A stretch of DNA of 64,000 nt from positions 186,001-250,000 of the forward strand of contig NZ_AP022873.1 of the NCBI RefSeq assembly GCF_014701235.1, in the 5' to 3' direction. Position 1 is the stretch's first letter. Each line of letters starts with the position of its first letter. The translations under genes were made by a program, and so were the position numbers. Shown piece by piece: positions 53,780-63,616 of this stretch. This DNA comes from Dissulfurispira thermophila. GTDB lineage: Bacteria; Nitrospirota; Thermodesulfovibrionia; Thermodesulfovibrionales; Dissulfurispiraceae. The notes below the pieces were generated by a model. That model was not told where the DNA came from, did no database searches, and saw only the letters and a program-made list of their open reading frames with translations.

Positions 53780-54540
53780 CAGAGCATATAGAGATTGAGG
53801 TTAGAAATCTCAACTTTTATTATACTGGCAATATCCACGCCCTGAAGCAGATAAACCTCTCTGCTTATAGGCATAATGTTATAGCACTCATAGGTCCTTC
53901 GGGTTGTGGCAAAACAACGCTCCTGAGGTGTTTTAACAGAATGCATGACCTTTATCCTAAAAACAGATATGAAGGCGAAATAATCTTTCAGGGTGCAAAT
54001 ATCCTTTCTAACAATATTGACATCATTGACCTCAGGAGCCGGATTGGAATGGTCTTTCAGAAACCCACTCCATTCCCTATGACTATATTTGACAATATTG
54101 CATATGGTCTCAGGCTGAAGGGCGTTAAAAATAGGTCTGAACTCTCTGAAAGGGTAGAAAGGGCACTCAAAAATGCAGCACTCTGGGGTGAGGTAAAGGA
54201 CAAACTAAATGTCAGTGCCTATGAGCTTTCGGGTGGACAACAGCAAAGACTTGTTATCGCAAGGGCATTGGCTGTTGAGCCTGAAGTCCTCCTTTTTGAT
54301 GAACCCACCTCAGCCCTTGATCCCATATCCACTGGCAAGATAGAAGAACTCATAGTTCAATTAAAGAGCAAAGTTACGATAATTATCGTCACCCACAACA
54401 TGCAGCAAGCAGCCCGAATCTCTGACTGGACAGGGTTTATGATGCTCGGGGAATTGATTGAATTTGACAAAACAGATAAGATATTCACAGCCCCCTCTGA
54501 AAAGCTTACAGAGGACTATATCACAGGGAGGTTTGGATAA
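53776..54540 (+). CDS. pstB: Phosphate ABC transporter ATPase
   Basis: A 254-residue ATPase: Walker [21 protein letters not shown], signature [15 protein letters not shown], Walker [14 protein letters not shown] and the switch His in [13 protein letters not shown] 53776 is chosen because GGAGG (53763-53767) lies 8 bp upstream, and GTGA overlaps the pstA stop. ATG 53761 is in frame but has no ribosome-binding site. Confidence 0.96.
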   Translation: MTEHIEIEVRNLNFYYTGNIHALKQINLSAYRHNVIALIGPSGCGKTTLLRCFNRMHDLYPKNRYEGEIIFQGANILSNNIDIIDLRSRIGMVFQKPTPFPMTIFDNIAYGLRLKGVKNRSELSERVERALKNAALWGEVKDKLNVSAYELSGGQQQRLVIARALAVEPEVLLFDEPTSALDPISTGKIEELIVQLKSKVTIIIVTHNMQQAARISDWTGFMMLGELIEFDKTDKIFTAPSEKLTEDYITGRFG

Positions 54541-55202
54541 TGACCAGGTTTGATGAAGAATTGACCAGTTTAAAAGAGATGATACTAAAAATGGGAGCAT
54601 TAGTTGAAAGTTCTATAAAAGATTCTGTTAGATCTCTGGTAGAAAGAGACGATGCACTTGCAAGAACTATTATAGAAAGAGACCATGAGATAAATGCCCT
54701 TGATGTGCAGATAGATGAGGAATGCATAAGGCTCATAGCGCTGATGCAGCCTATGGCTGGAGACTTGAGATTTCTGACAACGGCAATGAAGATAACCACA
54801 GACCTTGAAAGAATGGGAGACAATGCTGTAAATATAGCAGAAAGGGCTTTAGAGCTAAACAGAGAGCCAATCCTCAAGCCTTATATAGACATCCCTCACA
54901 TGAGCCAGATAGCCCAGGGGATGACAAGAGATGCACTTGATGCATTTGTAAAAAAAGATAAAAGACTTGCAATGGATGTAATCATGAGGGATGATGAGGT
55001 AGATGACCTTAAATATGGAATACTTGAAGAATTAATATCCTATATGATCAGGGATCCAAATACAGTATCAAGGGCAATGAAGATTAGCTTTGTTGCGCAG
55101 TATCTGGAGAGGATCGCTGATCACGCCACTAATATTGCTGAGATGGTCATATATCTTGTAGCTGGAAAGATCATAAGGCATATGGCTTTGCCTAAAGAGT
55201 AG
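54540..55202 (+). CDS. phoU: Phosphate signalling regulator PhoU
   Basis: A 220-residue all-helical protein made of two PhoU repeats: [16 protein letters not shown]...[28 protein letters not shown] and [19 protein letters not shown] (metal-binding E/DxxxD), with [14 protein letters not shown]. It links PstSCAB to the PhoR sensor, which is not in the window. It overlaps pstB by 1 bp. Its 3' end overlaps the cheB remnant on the other strand. Confidence 0.95.
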   Translation: MTRFDEELTSLKEMILKMGALVESSIKDSVRSLVERDDALARTIIERDHEINALDVQIDEECIRLIALMQPMAGDLRFLTTAMKITTDLERMGDNAVNIAERALELNREPILKPYIDIPHMSQIAQGMTRDALDAFVKKDKRLAMDVIMRDDEVDDLKYGILEELISYMIRDPNTVSRAMKISFVAQYLERIADHATNIAEMVIYLVAGKIIRHMALPKE

Positions 55203-55745
55203 ATAGCAAAGATATTATTTCTTTTAGTGATGCAACTCTGTCCACACCACCAAGCTCTACTGCCCTTTTGGGCATTCCAAATACAACAGAAGATGCCTCA
55301 TCCTGCGCAATGGTATAAGCACCAGCCTTTTTCATCTCGAGCAATCCTCGAGCTCCATCTTCGCCCATGCCTGTCAAGATGATTCCCACGGCGTTTTTGC
55401 CAGCGTATTTGGCAACTGACCTAAACATTACATCAACTGACGGCCTTACAAAATTAACCATTGGTCCGTCAACAATATCTACATAATACATCGCTCCATT
55501 TCTCCTTATCTCCATATGCTTATTGCCGGGAGCTATCAAGACTGTTCCTCTTAAAATGCGGTCTCCGGTTTCTGCCTCTTTTACATCAAGCCTCGACATA
55601 GCATTCAGCCTCTCTGCAAATGATCGTGTAAATACAGGCGGCATGTGTTGAACTATCACTATTCCATGTGTTGATTCTGGCAGAGCGGTTATTATCTCAG
55701 TAATTGCTTGAGTTCCTCCAGTTGAAGCTCCTATAAGGTGGACAG
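55192..55745 (-). pseudogene. CheB methylesterase domain, N-terminally truncated
   Basis: Frame open from 55745 (after an in-frame stop) to 55192: [14 protein letters not shown] (catalytic Ser in STGGT), [26 protein letters not shown] (catalytic His) and [14 protein letters not shown] (catalytic Asp) make a complete CheB catalytic domain. The receiver domain and linker are missing, and the sequence before 55745 is word-like repeat. A GTG at 55659 could start translation but would omit the catalytic Ser. No other chemotaxis gene is nearby. Confidence 0.82.
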
Positions 55746-55935
55746 ACTTTTATTTCACCTATTAACCTCTCCACCTATTACCCCCTTCACTGATTCAAAG
55801 AACAGGAGCCAGAACACAGACTTTCAGAAGAAAAATGGGCTTAAGGCTGTAGGCTGAAGAATATTAAAACTACCTCAAAAAACTTCAGCCTAAAGCCTAA
55901 CGCCTTCAGCCTATCTTCTGTCATCTGTTCTCTTT
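55746..55935. repeat. Word-like repeat block between cheB and IS110 remnants
   Basis: CACCTATTAACC/CCACCTATTACC words, CTTCACTGATTCAAAGAACAG, GGCTTAAGGCTGTAGGCTGA, CTTCAGCCTAAAGCCTAACG and TCTTCTGTCATCTGTTCTCT. These are the same words as in the blocks at 5700, 14760 and 30600. No gene is seen. Confidence 0.68.
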
Positions 55936-55939
55936 ATGA

Positions 55940-57305
55940 AATCCTGGTATAATCCTCACCTATAGATTTTAGGTAAGGAAGTTTACAATAGTTATTAAAG
56001 TCTTTAAGCAGAAAAGACAGTTTACTTTCCTCCTTATGGGTCTCTCATTGAGAGATACCATTTACAAAAGACTACTGCTTCATGTCTGACTGACTGGGAA
56101 ATATTTATTAAGGATGCTATGGCTTCTGGTTGATATCAGAAGACCATTTATCTCCCAGGCTATATTTGGTCAGAACATGACAAGAAGCCTGCTTACAAAA
56201 ACTTATCTTAGAAAGGAGTCTCTATGTTTTATCTCGGTATTGATGTTTCAAAAAAGGCTGCCCGTTATTTCATCCTCGATGAATCAGGCAGCAAGCTTAA
56301 GGCCTTTACTGTCGACACCAACAAAGAATCGCTGGAGAGTCTGCTGGAAAGATTCAAATCTCTTTCCATAACCACAGACAATCTCCTCATCGGCATCGAA
56401 GCCACCGGTAGTTTCTGGGAGAACACCTACTCCTTTCTCAAAAACAAAGGCTATAATATCGTCCTTCTGAATCCCTATAACACGAATAAGTTCAGAGAGG
56501 CATTAGCCAAGAAGGCTAAAACAGACGATATAGATGCCCTTGTTATCGCCCAACTCCTCAGAACCGGAGAGTATGTTCAAAGCCAGGTGGCTGAAGAAAA
56601 CATTCAAGCCCTAAGGGAACTAACTGTCCTCAGGTATGAGTTCGTCAAGGAGAGAAAGAACCTTCAGAGACAGGTATATTCCCTTCTGAACGTTGTCTTC
56701 CCGGAATATGAGAAGACTGTCATTGCAAAACCGTTCTCTCAGGCATCTATGCGTATTCTTTCTGAATACCCAACTGCTAAACATCTCTCAGGGGCTAAAC
56801 CAAAACATATTGAAAAGATTGTCCGTAAGATCGTCGGCAACAACTTCAATATAGGAGAAATACAAAACCTCATAGATACCGCAAGGAACTCCATCTACTC
56901 AGGAAGGGCAAAGGATGCAAGGGCAACTACATTGAGAATGCTTCTCGCTCACATTGCAAACCTCTCAAATTCCATAGAGGAACTCGAAAAACAGATGAAA
57001 GAGTTCCTCTCTCCTTCTGACTCTGACGATAGCTTCCCTGGACAGAACCTCCTCTCCATCAAAGGAGTCGGCGATAAGACCCTTGCAGCGATTATCTCTT
57101 ATCTCGGCTCTGATGGCTCTAACTTCCCTGATTCCAAATCTGCTGTCGGGTATGTTGGCTTCTATCCTAAAATATATGAATCAGGACAGAGCAGACGAGA
57201 TAACAAGATTTCTAAAAGAGGACCGAAGGTTCTCAGATGGGCTCTCTATATGGCTGCTGTTGCTTCTCTAAAACACAACAAAGAGATGAGAACCCTTTAC
57301 CATAT
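55940..57305 (+). mobile_element. IS110-group insertion sequence, 3' end truncated
   Basis: A noncoding 5' region of about 280 bp is followed by an IS110 transposase whose C-terminus is cut off. After about 57303 the DNA is that of the opposite-strand response regulator. The left end is not defined by any repeat I can see; 55940 is an estimate. Confidence 0.72.
55975..56215 (+). ncRNA. Candidate bridge RNA region of the IS110-group element
   Basis: The noncoding 5' segment before the transposase holds GGTCTCTC-ATT-GAGAGATACC (about 56038-56060) and CTTCTG-GTTGATAT-CAGAAG (about 56125-56145). Position 5' of the transposase is where IS110-group guide RNAs are encoded. Ends and transcription are inferred. 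Confidence 0.45.
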
Positions 57306-57327
57306 GCACCTATTTTTATACAAATGA
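56224..57327 (+). pseudogene. IS110-family transposase, C-terminally truncated
   Basis: A 367-codon frame from ATG 56224 behind AAAGGAG. FYLGIDVSKKAARYFI, GIEATGSFWEN and AKKAKTDDIDALVIAQLL belong to the DEDD domain. LLSIKGVGDKTLAAIISYLG and VGFYPKIYESGQSRRDNKISKRG belong to the C-terminal domain with the catalytic Ser (SGQS). After KEMRTLYH the usual last 40-50 residues are replaced by MHLFLYK read from the neighbour, so it is probably inactive. Confidence 0.8.
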
Positions 57328-57592
57328 CTGCTGTTTCTATATCGCTAAAAGCAGTAACAATTATAATAGGGATATCAGGGTCTATTTTTTTGAGTTCCTG
57401 TAATACTTCTAAACCATCCATGCCTGGCATTTTAAGGTCAAGAAGTACTGCCAGAGGAGTTTCTTTTTTAAACAATTCTATTGCTTCTTTTCCATTGGAT
57501 GCCTCTATTGGTAAAAATCCCTCACCCTTAAGCACCTCACAGAAGGATAACCTTACGCCCCTGTCATCATCTACAACAAGTATCTTCTTCAT
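57300..57592 (-). pseudogene. Response regulator receiver domain, truncated by the IS110 element
   Basis: The frame from ATG 57592 reads KKILVVDDDRGVRLSFCEVLKGEGF, AVLLDLKMPGMDGLEVLQEL (phospho-acceptor Asp) and IPIIIVTAFSDIETAVICIKIGAY, an NtrC-type receiver. The expected DFIEKP and output domain are missing: from about 57303 the frame runs into the IS110 transposase DNA. Only the receiver survives. Its ATG overlaps the upstream gene by 4 bp. Confidence 0.83.
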
Positions 57593-57921
57593 GGCATATT
57601 AATCACTATATCATAACTTCCAACACTAATTTTATCAGCAATTCCTATCTGCCAGAGGAGTTCGGTAACCCTTATCTTTGAGTTTTTTGGAACCATGAGT
57701 ATCAGTTTTGTTCCTGATTCAGCCATCTCTTTCCATTTTTCAGCCTTTTCAGCAGTAATGGTGTGTTCGGTTTCAACCTCAAGCATAGCAAGTATAAGTC
57801 CATGATTAGAGAGTGTAAGGTCAGGGGTACCCTCGGGATTAGTCTTTACCTCGTTGTATTCATTTGAGAGTTTCTGTTTTAAATAATCAACGATCAAGTC
57901 ATGCAATAACTTTTCATTCAC
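57589..57921 (-). CDS. Conserved hypothetical protein with PD-(D/E)XK-like pattern
   Basis: A 110-residue protein. EGTPDLTLSNHGLILAMLEVETEHTI resembles a PD...ExE nuclease-like core, followed by KAEKWKEMAESGTKLILMVP. The canonical Lys is not evident (EVET), so activity is doubtful. It overlaps the receiver gene by 4 bp and follows the SspB-like gene by 17 bp, so they share a transcript. The function is not recognised. Confidence 0.6.
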   Translation of the reverse strand: MNEKLLHDLIVDYLKQKLSNEYNEVKTNPEGTPDLTLSNHGLILAMLEVETEHTITAEKAEKWKEMAESGTKLILMVPKNSKIRVTELLWQIGIADKISVGSYDIVINMP

Positions 57922-57938
57922 ATCTTCACCCCTTCAAT

Positions 57939-58358
57939 CTATTTTCGCTTTTTAGTAAAATCGACTTTTATTACCTGTCCTTTTGACTGTTTGTTTTTTA
58001 AAGTCTTTTGCTGCTCTTCAAATCTGTCTTCTTTATGAGTAGCAGGTGTTGGCTGCTGCACACTTGATGATACTACAAACTGAGCATTAAGCTCAGGTGA
58101 ATACAAAGCAACAATGTCATCAGATGGGATAAAACATTTCTGAGGTGAAGAACCAAAGACAAGTGTTGCAGTAATGCCGTAGTCGTCCCACATAAAATTC
58201 ATTTTTGAATTAAATACGAGTATGATGCCGTTTTTCTTTTCTTCTGCTGTGAAACCACGATTGCCGAGTATCACATTTTCAGAATACTTGACAAGCACAA
58301 ATACCTTACCTGCGAGATTAAGAAATTCAAAGAATATATGTTTTTTGAGATTATTCAT
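57939..58358 (-). CDS. SspB-like protein (ClpXP adaptor family)
   Basis: A 139-residue protein: KKHIFFEFLNLAGKVFVLV, GIILVFNSKMNFMWDDYGITATLVFG and CFIPSDDIVALYSPELNAQF follow the SspB fold pattern. A disordered polar linker and a basic tail (GQVIKVDFTKKRK) follow, comparable to the C-terminal ClpX-binding tail. SspB delivers ssrA-tagged proteins to ClpXP. Assignment is by pattern only. It overlaps the endonuclease Q gene by 4 bp. Confidence 0.66.
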   Translation of the reverse strand: MNNLKKHIFFEFLNLAGKVFVLVKYSENVILGNRGFTAEEKKNGIILVFNSKMNFMWDDYGITATLVFGSSPQKCFIPSDDIVALYSPELNAQFVVSSSVQQPTPATHKEDRFEEQQKTLKNKQSKGQVIKVDFTKKRK

Positions 58359-59596
58359 TTGTCCTCTGTTCTTTTCAGCTTTATCTTTCCGTATTCTCCA
58401 TCATATCCGGGAGCTATATATACATCACCCTTGCGCATTTGTGATATTGCCTCTGCTAAAAGTGAGTAGTTTGCTTGCTCAATATCTTTTATAGGTATAT
58501 CCATGAGAATCTTAAACTCACTGCCTAATTTATTAAGGATGTCTTGATAGTCTTTGTCCACTTTTTTACTATTTACCCCTATTTTTAAGACATCGGCAAT
58601 GATTTCAGGCAGCGGAATTATCGAATAAAAGGGTGGAGCATCTTTGGGTCTAAAGCCTTCCTCTCTGTCAGCAAGCCTTTCAATCCTATGCATTACGCCT
58701 ATAGTAACCTCTTTGCCACAAACAGGACAGAGATAGTTGTTTTTTATCGTTTCTTTTGGAGACATGCTTATTCCGCATGCCCTGTGTCCATCATAATGAT
58801 ATTTGCCTTCTTCTGGGAAAAATTCTATAGTGCCTATAAATCCATTCTTTGTTTTTATAGCATCTGTTATTGATTTATACGAAATCTCGATGTCAAATAT
58901 ATTTGCCTCACGGCCAATTTTTTTAGGAGAGTGAGCGTCTGAGTTGGATATGAGTGTTATTTTATCAAGTGCTGAAAGCCTCCAATTCATGAGCGGGTCT
59001 GACGAAAGCCCGGTCTCTATGGCATAGATATGAGGCGTGAGTTCTTCAAAACATTCTTCAAAGTAATCAAAGCCTGATGCTGCACCAAATATAGAGAAGT
59101 GCGGTGTCCACGCATGCGCAGGTATGAGCATCGAGTCAGGTGATTCATTCAAGACAATCTTTAAGAGTTCTTTTGCATCAAGTCCGAGTATCGGTCTTCC
59201 ATCTGTATTGAGGTTTCCAATTTTTGACAGAGCAATATTTATCTTTGCAGCATCTGCAAAGTTAGGGGTGAATATGAGGGAATGTATCTTTCTCGTCTTT
59301 CCGTTTTTGCTGTAAATGCAGCTTATCTCTGCAGTGAGTATGAAAAAGACTTCAGCCTTGCATAAATCAGGAATATCGTTTGTCATTAAATCACTTCGCA
59401 GCATGAACAATCCGTTGTCAGCGGATTGGAGTTTTTCATTGAGCTCCTTGAACCATTTTGGATGTGTAAAGTCCCCTGTGCCTATTATTGAAATGCCCTT
59501 GAGCTGCGCCCATCTCCATAGGTTCTCAGGAGACATGTCTTTGCTCGTTGCCCGTGAATATTTTGAATGGATATGAAGGTCTGCAATAAAACGCAT
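58355..59596 (-). CDS. Endonuclease Q family protein (PHP domain)
   Basis: A 413-residue protein. The PHP domain has FIADLHIHSKYSRATSKDMS, IIGTGDFTHPKW, LTAEISCIYS, HAWTPHF and ISNSDAHSPKKIGREANIF. A zinc-finger-like CPVCGKEVTIGVMHRIERLADR follows, and the C-terminal part contains GSEFKILMDIP. EndoQ cuts DNA 5' of deaminated bases such as uracil and hypoxanthine; it is best known from archaea and some bacteria. Such proteins were formerly labelled as UvrD-like. It is the first gene of a three-gene unit. Confidence 0.87.
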   Translation of the reverse strand: MRFIADLHIHSKYSRATSKDMSPENLWRWAQLKGISIIGTGDFTHPKWFKELNEKLQSADNGLFMLRSDLMTNDIPDLCKAEVFFILTAEISCIYSKNGKTRKIHSLIFTPNFADAAKINIALSKIGNLNTDGRPILGLDAKELLKIVLNESPDSMLIPAHAWTPHFSIFGAASGFDYFEECFEELTPHIYAIETGLSSDPLMNWRLSALDKITLISNSDAHSPKKIGREANIFDIEISYKSITDAIKTKNGFIGTIEFFPEEGKYHYDGHRACGISMSPKETIKNNYLCPVCGKEVTIGVMHRIERLADREEGFRPKDAPPFYSIIPLPEIIADVLKIGVNSKKVDKDYQDILNKLGSEFKILMDIPIKDIEQANYSLLAEAISQMRKGDVYIAPGYDGEYGKIKLKRTEDK

Positions 59597-59667
59597 GGAA
59601 AATTATAACACATATTAATAAAAGACAGGTTGAGGTTAGGATTGAGGCTAATCCTCAAAAACAATTT

Positions 59668-59683
59668 TGTAATAAATAAGACA
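59668..59683 (+). promoter_or_regulatory. NifA-type upstream activator site
   Basis: TGT-AATAAATAAG-ACA fits TGT-N10-ACA and lies 76 bp upstream of the sigma-54 promoter, a usual distance for NifA sites. The inner bases are AT-rich, so chance occurrence cannot be excluded. Confidence 0.55.
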
Positions 59684-59758
59684 TAAATGTATGCATTAAA
59701 AGACAACTAATTTATACACGATGGTTAAAAATCTCTAAATATCAAGGGTTGCTGATTC

Positions 59759-59774
59759 TGGCACGGCTATTGCT
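59759..59774 (+). promoter_or_regulatory. Sigma-54 promoter of nifHDKE
   Basis: TGGCAC-GGCTA-TTGCT matches the -24/-12 consensus TGGCAC-N5-TTGCW exactly. It lies 42 bp before the nifH start. Confidence 0.92.
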
Positions 59775-59785
59775 TTTTTATTTGA

Positions 59786-60658
<873 letters not shown>

Positions 60659-60667
60659 GAGGGGAAA

Positions 60668-62098
60668 ATGAGTACAGCCATTAAAGAGACTCAGAAACTC
60701 ATAGAGGAAGTTTTAGAGGCATATCCTGAAAAGACGAAAAAAGACAGGGCAAAACACCTTGCAGCAAATGACCCGACAGGTGAGTGTGGCTCTGCCTGCC
60801 AGGTGAAGTCTAATGTCAAATCAAGGCCTGGTGTAATGACCATAAGGGGATGCGCCTATGCAGGTTCAAAAGGAGTGGTGTGGGGACCTGTAAAGGATGT
60901 TGTCCACATAAGTCATGGACCTATTGGCTGCGGACAGTATAGCTGGTGGTCAAGGAGGAATTATTACAATGGCATTACTGGAATAGATTCCTTTGGCACA
61001 ATGCATATAACAAGTGACTTTCAGGAAAAAGATATAGTCTTTGGGGGTGATAAAAAGTTAGAACAGTTGTGCCGTGAGATAAAGGAACTTTTCCCGCTGG
61101 CAAAGGCAATAAGCATACAATCAGAGTGTCCTATTGGTCTGATTGGAGATGACATAGAATCCGTTGCAAGGAAGATGACAAAGGAACTCAATATCCCGGT
61201 TGTGCCTGTGCGGTGTGAGGGATTCAGAGGTGTGAGCCAGTCTCTCGGTCATCATATAGCGAATGACAGCATAAGAGACCATGTCCTCGGTAAAGGCAAG
61301 ATGGAAAAGTCAACACCATACGATGTGAATCTAATCGGAGATTACAACATAGGCGGCGACGCCTGGGCATCAAGGAAGATACTGGAGGAGATGGGACTCA
61401 GGGTTATTGCCCAGTGGTCAGGTGATGCAACAATCAATGAGCTTAGTATTGCAAATAAGGCAAGGCTGAATTTAATACATTGCTATCGCTCAATGAACTA
61501 TATATGCAGGCATATGGAAGAGGCATACGGTATTCCGTGGGTAGAGTATAACTTCTTTGGCCCCACAAAGATATACCAGAGCATCAGAAAGATTGCATCT
61601 TATTTCGACGACTATATCAAAGAAAAGTCAGAAAAGGTGATTGAGAAGTATAAGCCAATGATGGACAGAGTAATCGAAGAATATAGACCAAAACTTGAAG
61701 GCAAGACAGTAATGCTCTATGTGGGAGGGCTTAGACCGAGGCATGTTATTGGTGCATACGAAGACCTTGGTATGGAGGTTATCGCCGCTGGTTATGAGTT
61801 TGGACATAATGATGACTATAAGAGGACGTATCCCGAACTGAAGGAAGGGGCATTAATTTATGATGATGCCACGCCCTATGAGCTTGAAGAGTTTTCAAAG
61901 AGGATGAGACCTGACCTCGTAGGCTCTGGCATCAAGGAAAAATATGCATACCACAAGATGGGCATCCCCTTCAGACAGATGCATTCGTGGGATTACTCAG
62001 GACCCTATCACGGCTTTGATGGATTCCCTATATTTGCGAGGGATATGGACATGACAGTAAACAGCCCGACATGGGATTTGATACGGAGGAGAAGATGA
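60668..62098 (+). CDS. nifD: Nitrogenase molybdenum-iron protein alpha chain
   Basis: A 476-residue subunit. The P-cluster Cys are in [34 protein letters not shown] and [15 protein letters not shown]. The FeMo-cofactor ligands are Cys in [12 protein letters not shown] and His in [18 protein letters not shown]. These identify the Mo-type enzyme; no delta-subunit gene is present. ATG 60668 behind GGAGGGG. Confidence 0.98.
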   Translation: MSTAIKETQKLIEEVLEAYPEKTKKDRAKHLAANDPTGECGSACQVKSNVKSRPGVMTIRGCAYAGSKGVVWGPVKDVVHISHGPIGCGQYSWWSRRNYYNGITGIDSFGTMHITSDFQEKDIVFGGDKKLEQLCREIKELFPLAKAISIQSECPIGLIGDDIESVARKMTKELNIPVVPVRCEGFRGVSQSLGHHIANDSIRDHVLGKGKMEKSTPYDVNLIGDYNIGGDAWASRKILEEMGLRVIAQWSGDATINELSIANKARLNLIHCYRSMNYICRHMEEAYGIPWVEYNFFGPTKIYQSIRKIASYFDDYIKEKSEKVIEKYKPMMDRVIEEYRPKLEGKTVMLYVGGLRPRHVIGAYEDLGMEVIAAGYEFGHNDDYKRTYPELKEGALIYDDATPYELEEFSKRMRPDLVGSGIKEKYAYHKMGIPFRQMHSWDYSGPYHGFDGFPIFARDMDMTVNSPTWDLIRRRR

Positions 62099-63603
62099 AG
62101 ATAATAGACCACAATGAGCTCTTTCAGAAACATGAATATCTTGAGCAGTTTGAAAGAAAAAGGGAGTTTGAAAAACCATGTTCTGCAGATGAGATAGAGA
62201 AGGTCTCGGAGTGGACAAAGACAGAAGGATATAGAGAAAAGAATTTTGCCCGTCAGGCACTGACAATCAATCCAGCAAAGGCATGTCAGCCACTGGGGGC
62301 TGTATTATGTGCATCTGGCTTTCAGAATACATTACCCTTTGTTCAGGGGTCGCAGGGGTGTGTGGCATATTTCAGGAGCCACCTGAGCAGGCATTTCAAG
62401 GAGCCAGTTGCTGCTGTCTCTTCATCAATGACAGAGGATGCTGCAGTATTCGGCGGACTGAATAATATGATGGAGGGGCTGGAGAATGCCTATGCCCTTT
62501 ATAAGCCGAAAATGATAGCTGTTTCCACCACATGCATGGCAGAGGTTATCGGTGATGATTTAAATGCCTTTATAAAAAAGGCAAAGGAGCAAGGTGCGAT
62601 TCCTTCTGAACTACCGGTCCCTTTTGCCCATACACCCAGTTTTGTAGGCTCCCACATCACAGGCTACGATAACATGCTCAAAGGGATACTCAGTTATCTG
62701 ACAGCAGGTGTGCACAGAAGGCCAAACAGCAGGATAAACATAATTCCAGGTTTTGACACATACACAGGAAATATAAGAGAGATAAAGAGATTGCTGAATT
62801 TAATGAATGTTCAACATACAGTCCTTGCTGATATAAGTGATGTCATGGATTCACCGAATACAGGTGAATACAGGATGTATTTAGGAGGTACACCCCTTGA
62901 CGAGGCAGTGGATTCCATAAACGCAATTGCAACAGTTGCGATGCAGAAGTATTCAATACTGAAGACAGGCGAATTTATAAAAGAGGCGTGGGGTCAGGAG
63001 TTTGTTGCTATGCCGATGCCTGTGGGTATATCAAATACAGACAGATTTCTTGAGACTATCTCTAAGGTTACAGGCAAGGCAATACCTGAGGAGATAGAAG
63101 ATGAAAGGGGCAGGGCAGTTGACGCAATGGTAGATTCCCACCCCTATGTTCATGGAAAGAGGTTTGCCCTTGTCGGAGACCCTGATCTGCTGCTTGCATT
63201 GATAAGCCTTCTCATGGAGATGGGAGGAATGCCAGTTCACATCATATGCACAAACGGCGATAGGAATTTTGAGGGAGAGGCATACGCACTACTTGGCAAG
63301 AGTCCATTCGGAATAGAAGGGAAGGTTTATATTGGCAAAGATATGTGGCATCTGAGGTCGTTACTCTTCACAGAGCCTGTTGACTTGCTTATTGGCAATT
63401 CCTATGCAAAGTTTCTCTGGAGGGATACAGGCACACCACTTGTAAGAATAGGTTTCCCGATCTTTGATAGGCACCACCTCCACAGGTATCCGATTATCGG
63501 CTATCAAGGAGTGATAAATCTTGTTAACTGGATAGTGAATACTGTGCTTGATGAAATGGACAGAAAGACGATTAATACAACAAGTTTTGATGTGATTAGA
63601 TAG
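62095..63603 (+). CDS. nifK: Nitrogenase molybdenum-iron protein beta chain
   Basis: A 502-residue subunit. P-cluster Cys are in [38 protein letters not shown] and [17 protein letters not shown] 62095 is chosen since GGAGGAG lies just upstream and ATGA overlaps the nifD stop. An in-frame ATG at 62071 is less likely. The length is that of NifK proteins with an N-terminal extension. Confidence 0.97.
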   Translation: MKIIDHNELFQKHEYLEQFERKREFEKPCSADEIEKVSEWTKTEGYREKNFARQALTINPAKACQPLGAVLCASGFQNTLPFVQGSQGCVAYFRSHLSRHFKEPVAAVSSSMTEDAAVFGGLNNMMEGLENAYALYKPKMIAVSTTCMAEVIGDDLNAFIKKAKEQGAIPSELPVPFAHTPSFVGSHITGYDNMLKGILSYLTAGVHRRPNSRINIIPGFDTYTGNIREIKRLLNLMNVQHTVLADISDVMDSPNTGEYRMYLGGTPLDEAVDSINAIATVAMQKYSILKTGEFIKEAWGQEFVAMPMPVGISNTDRFLETISKVTGKAIPEEIEDERGRAVDAMVDSHPYVHGKRFALVGDPDLLLALISLLMEMGGMPVHIICTNGDRNFEGEAYALLGKSPFGIEGKVYIGKDMWHLRSLLFTEPVDLLIGNSYAKFLWRDTGTPLVRIGFPIFDRHHLHRYPIIGYQGVINLVNWIVNTVLDEMDRKTINTTSFDVIR

Positions 63604-63616
63604 AAGAGAGGTTGAA

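Noticed and set aside
55192-57592. CheB domain and receiver as the two halves of one cheB gene split by IS110
   Set aside because: The receiver is of NtrC type rather than CheB type and no frame or target duplication links the two, so separate remnants are more likely.
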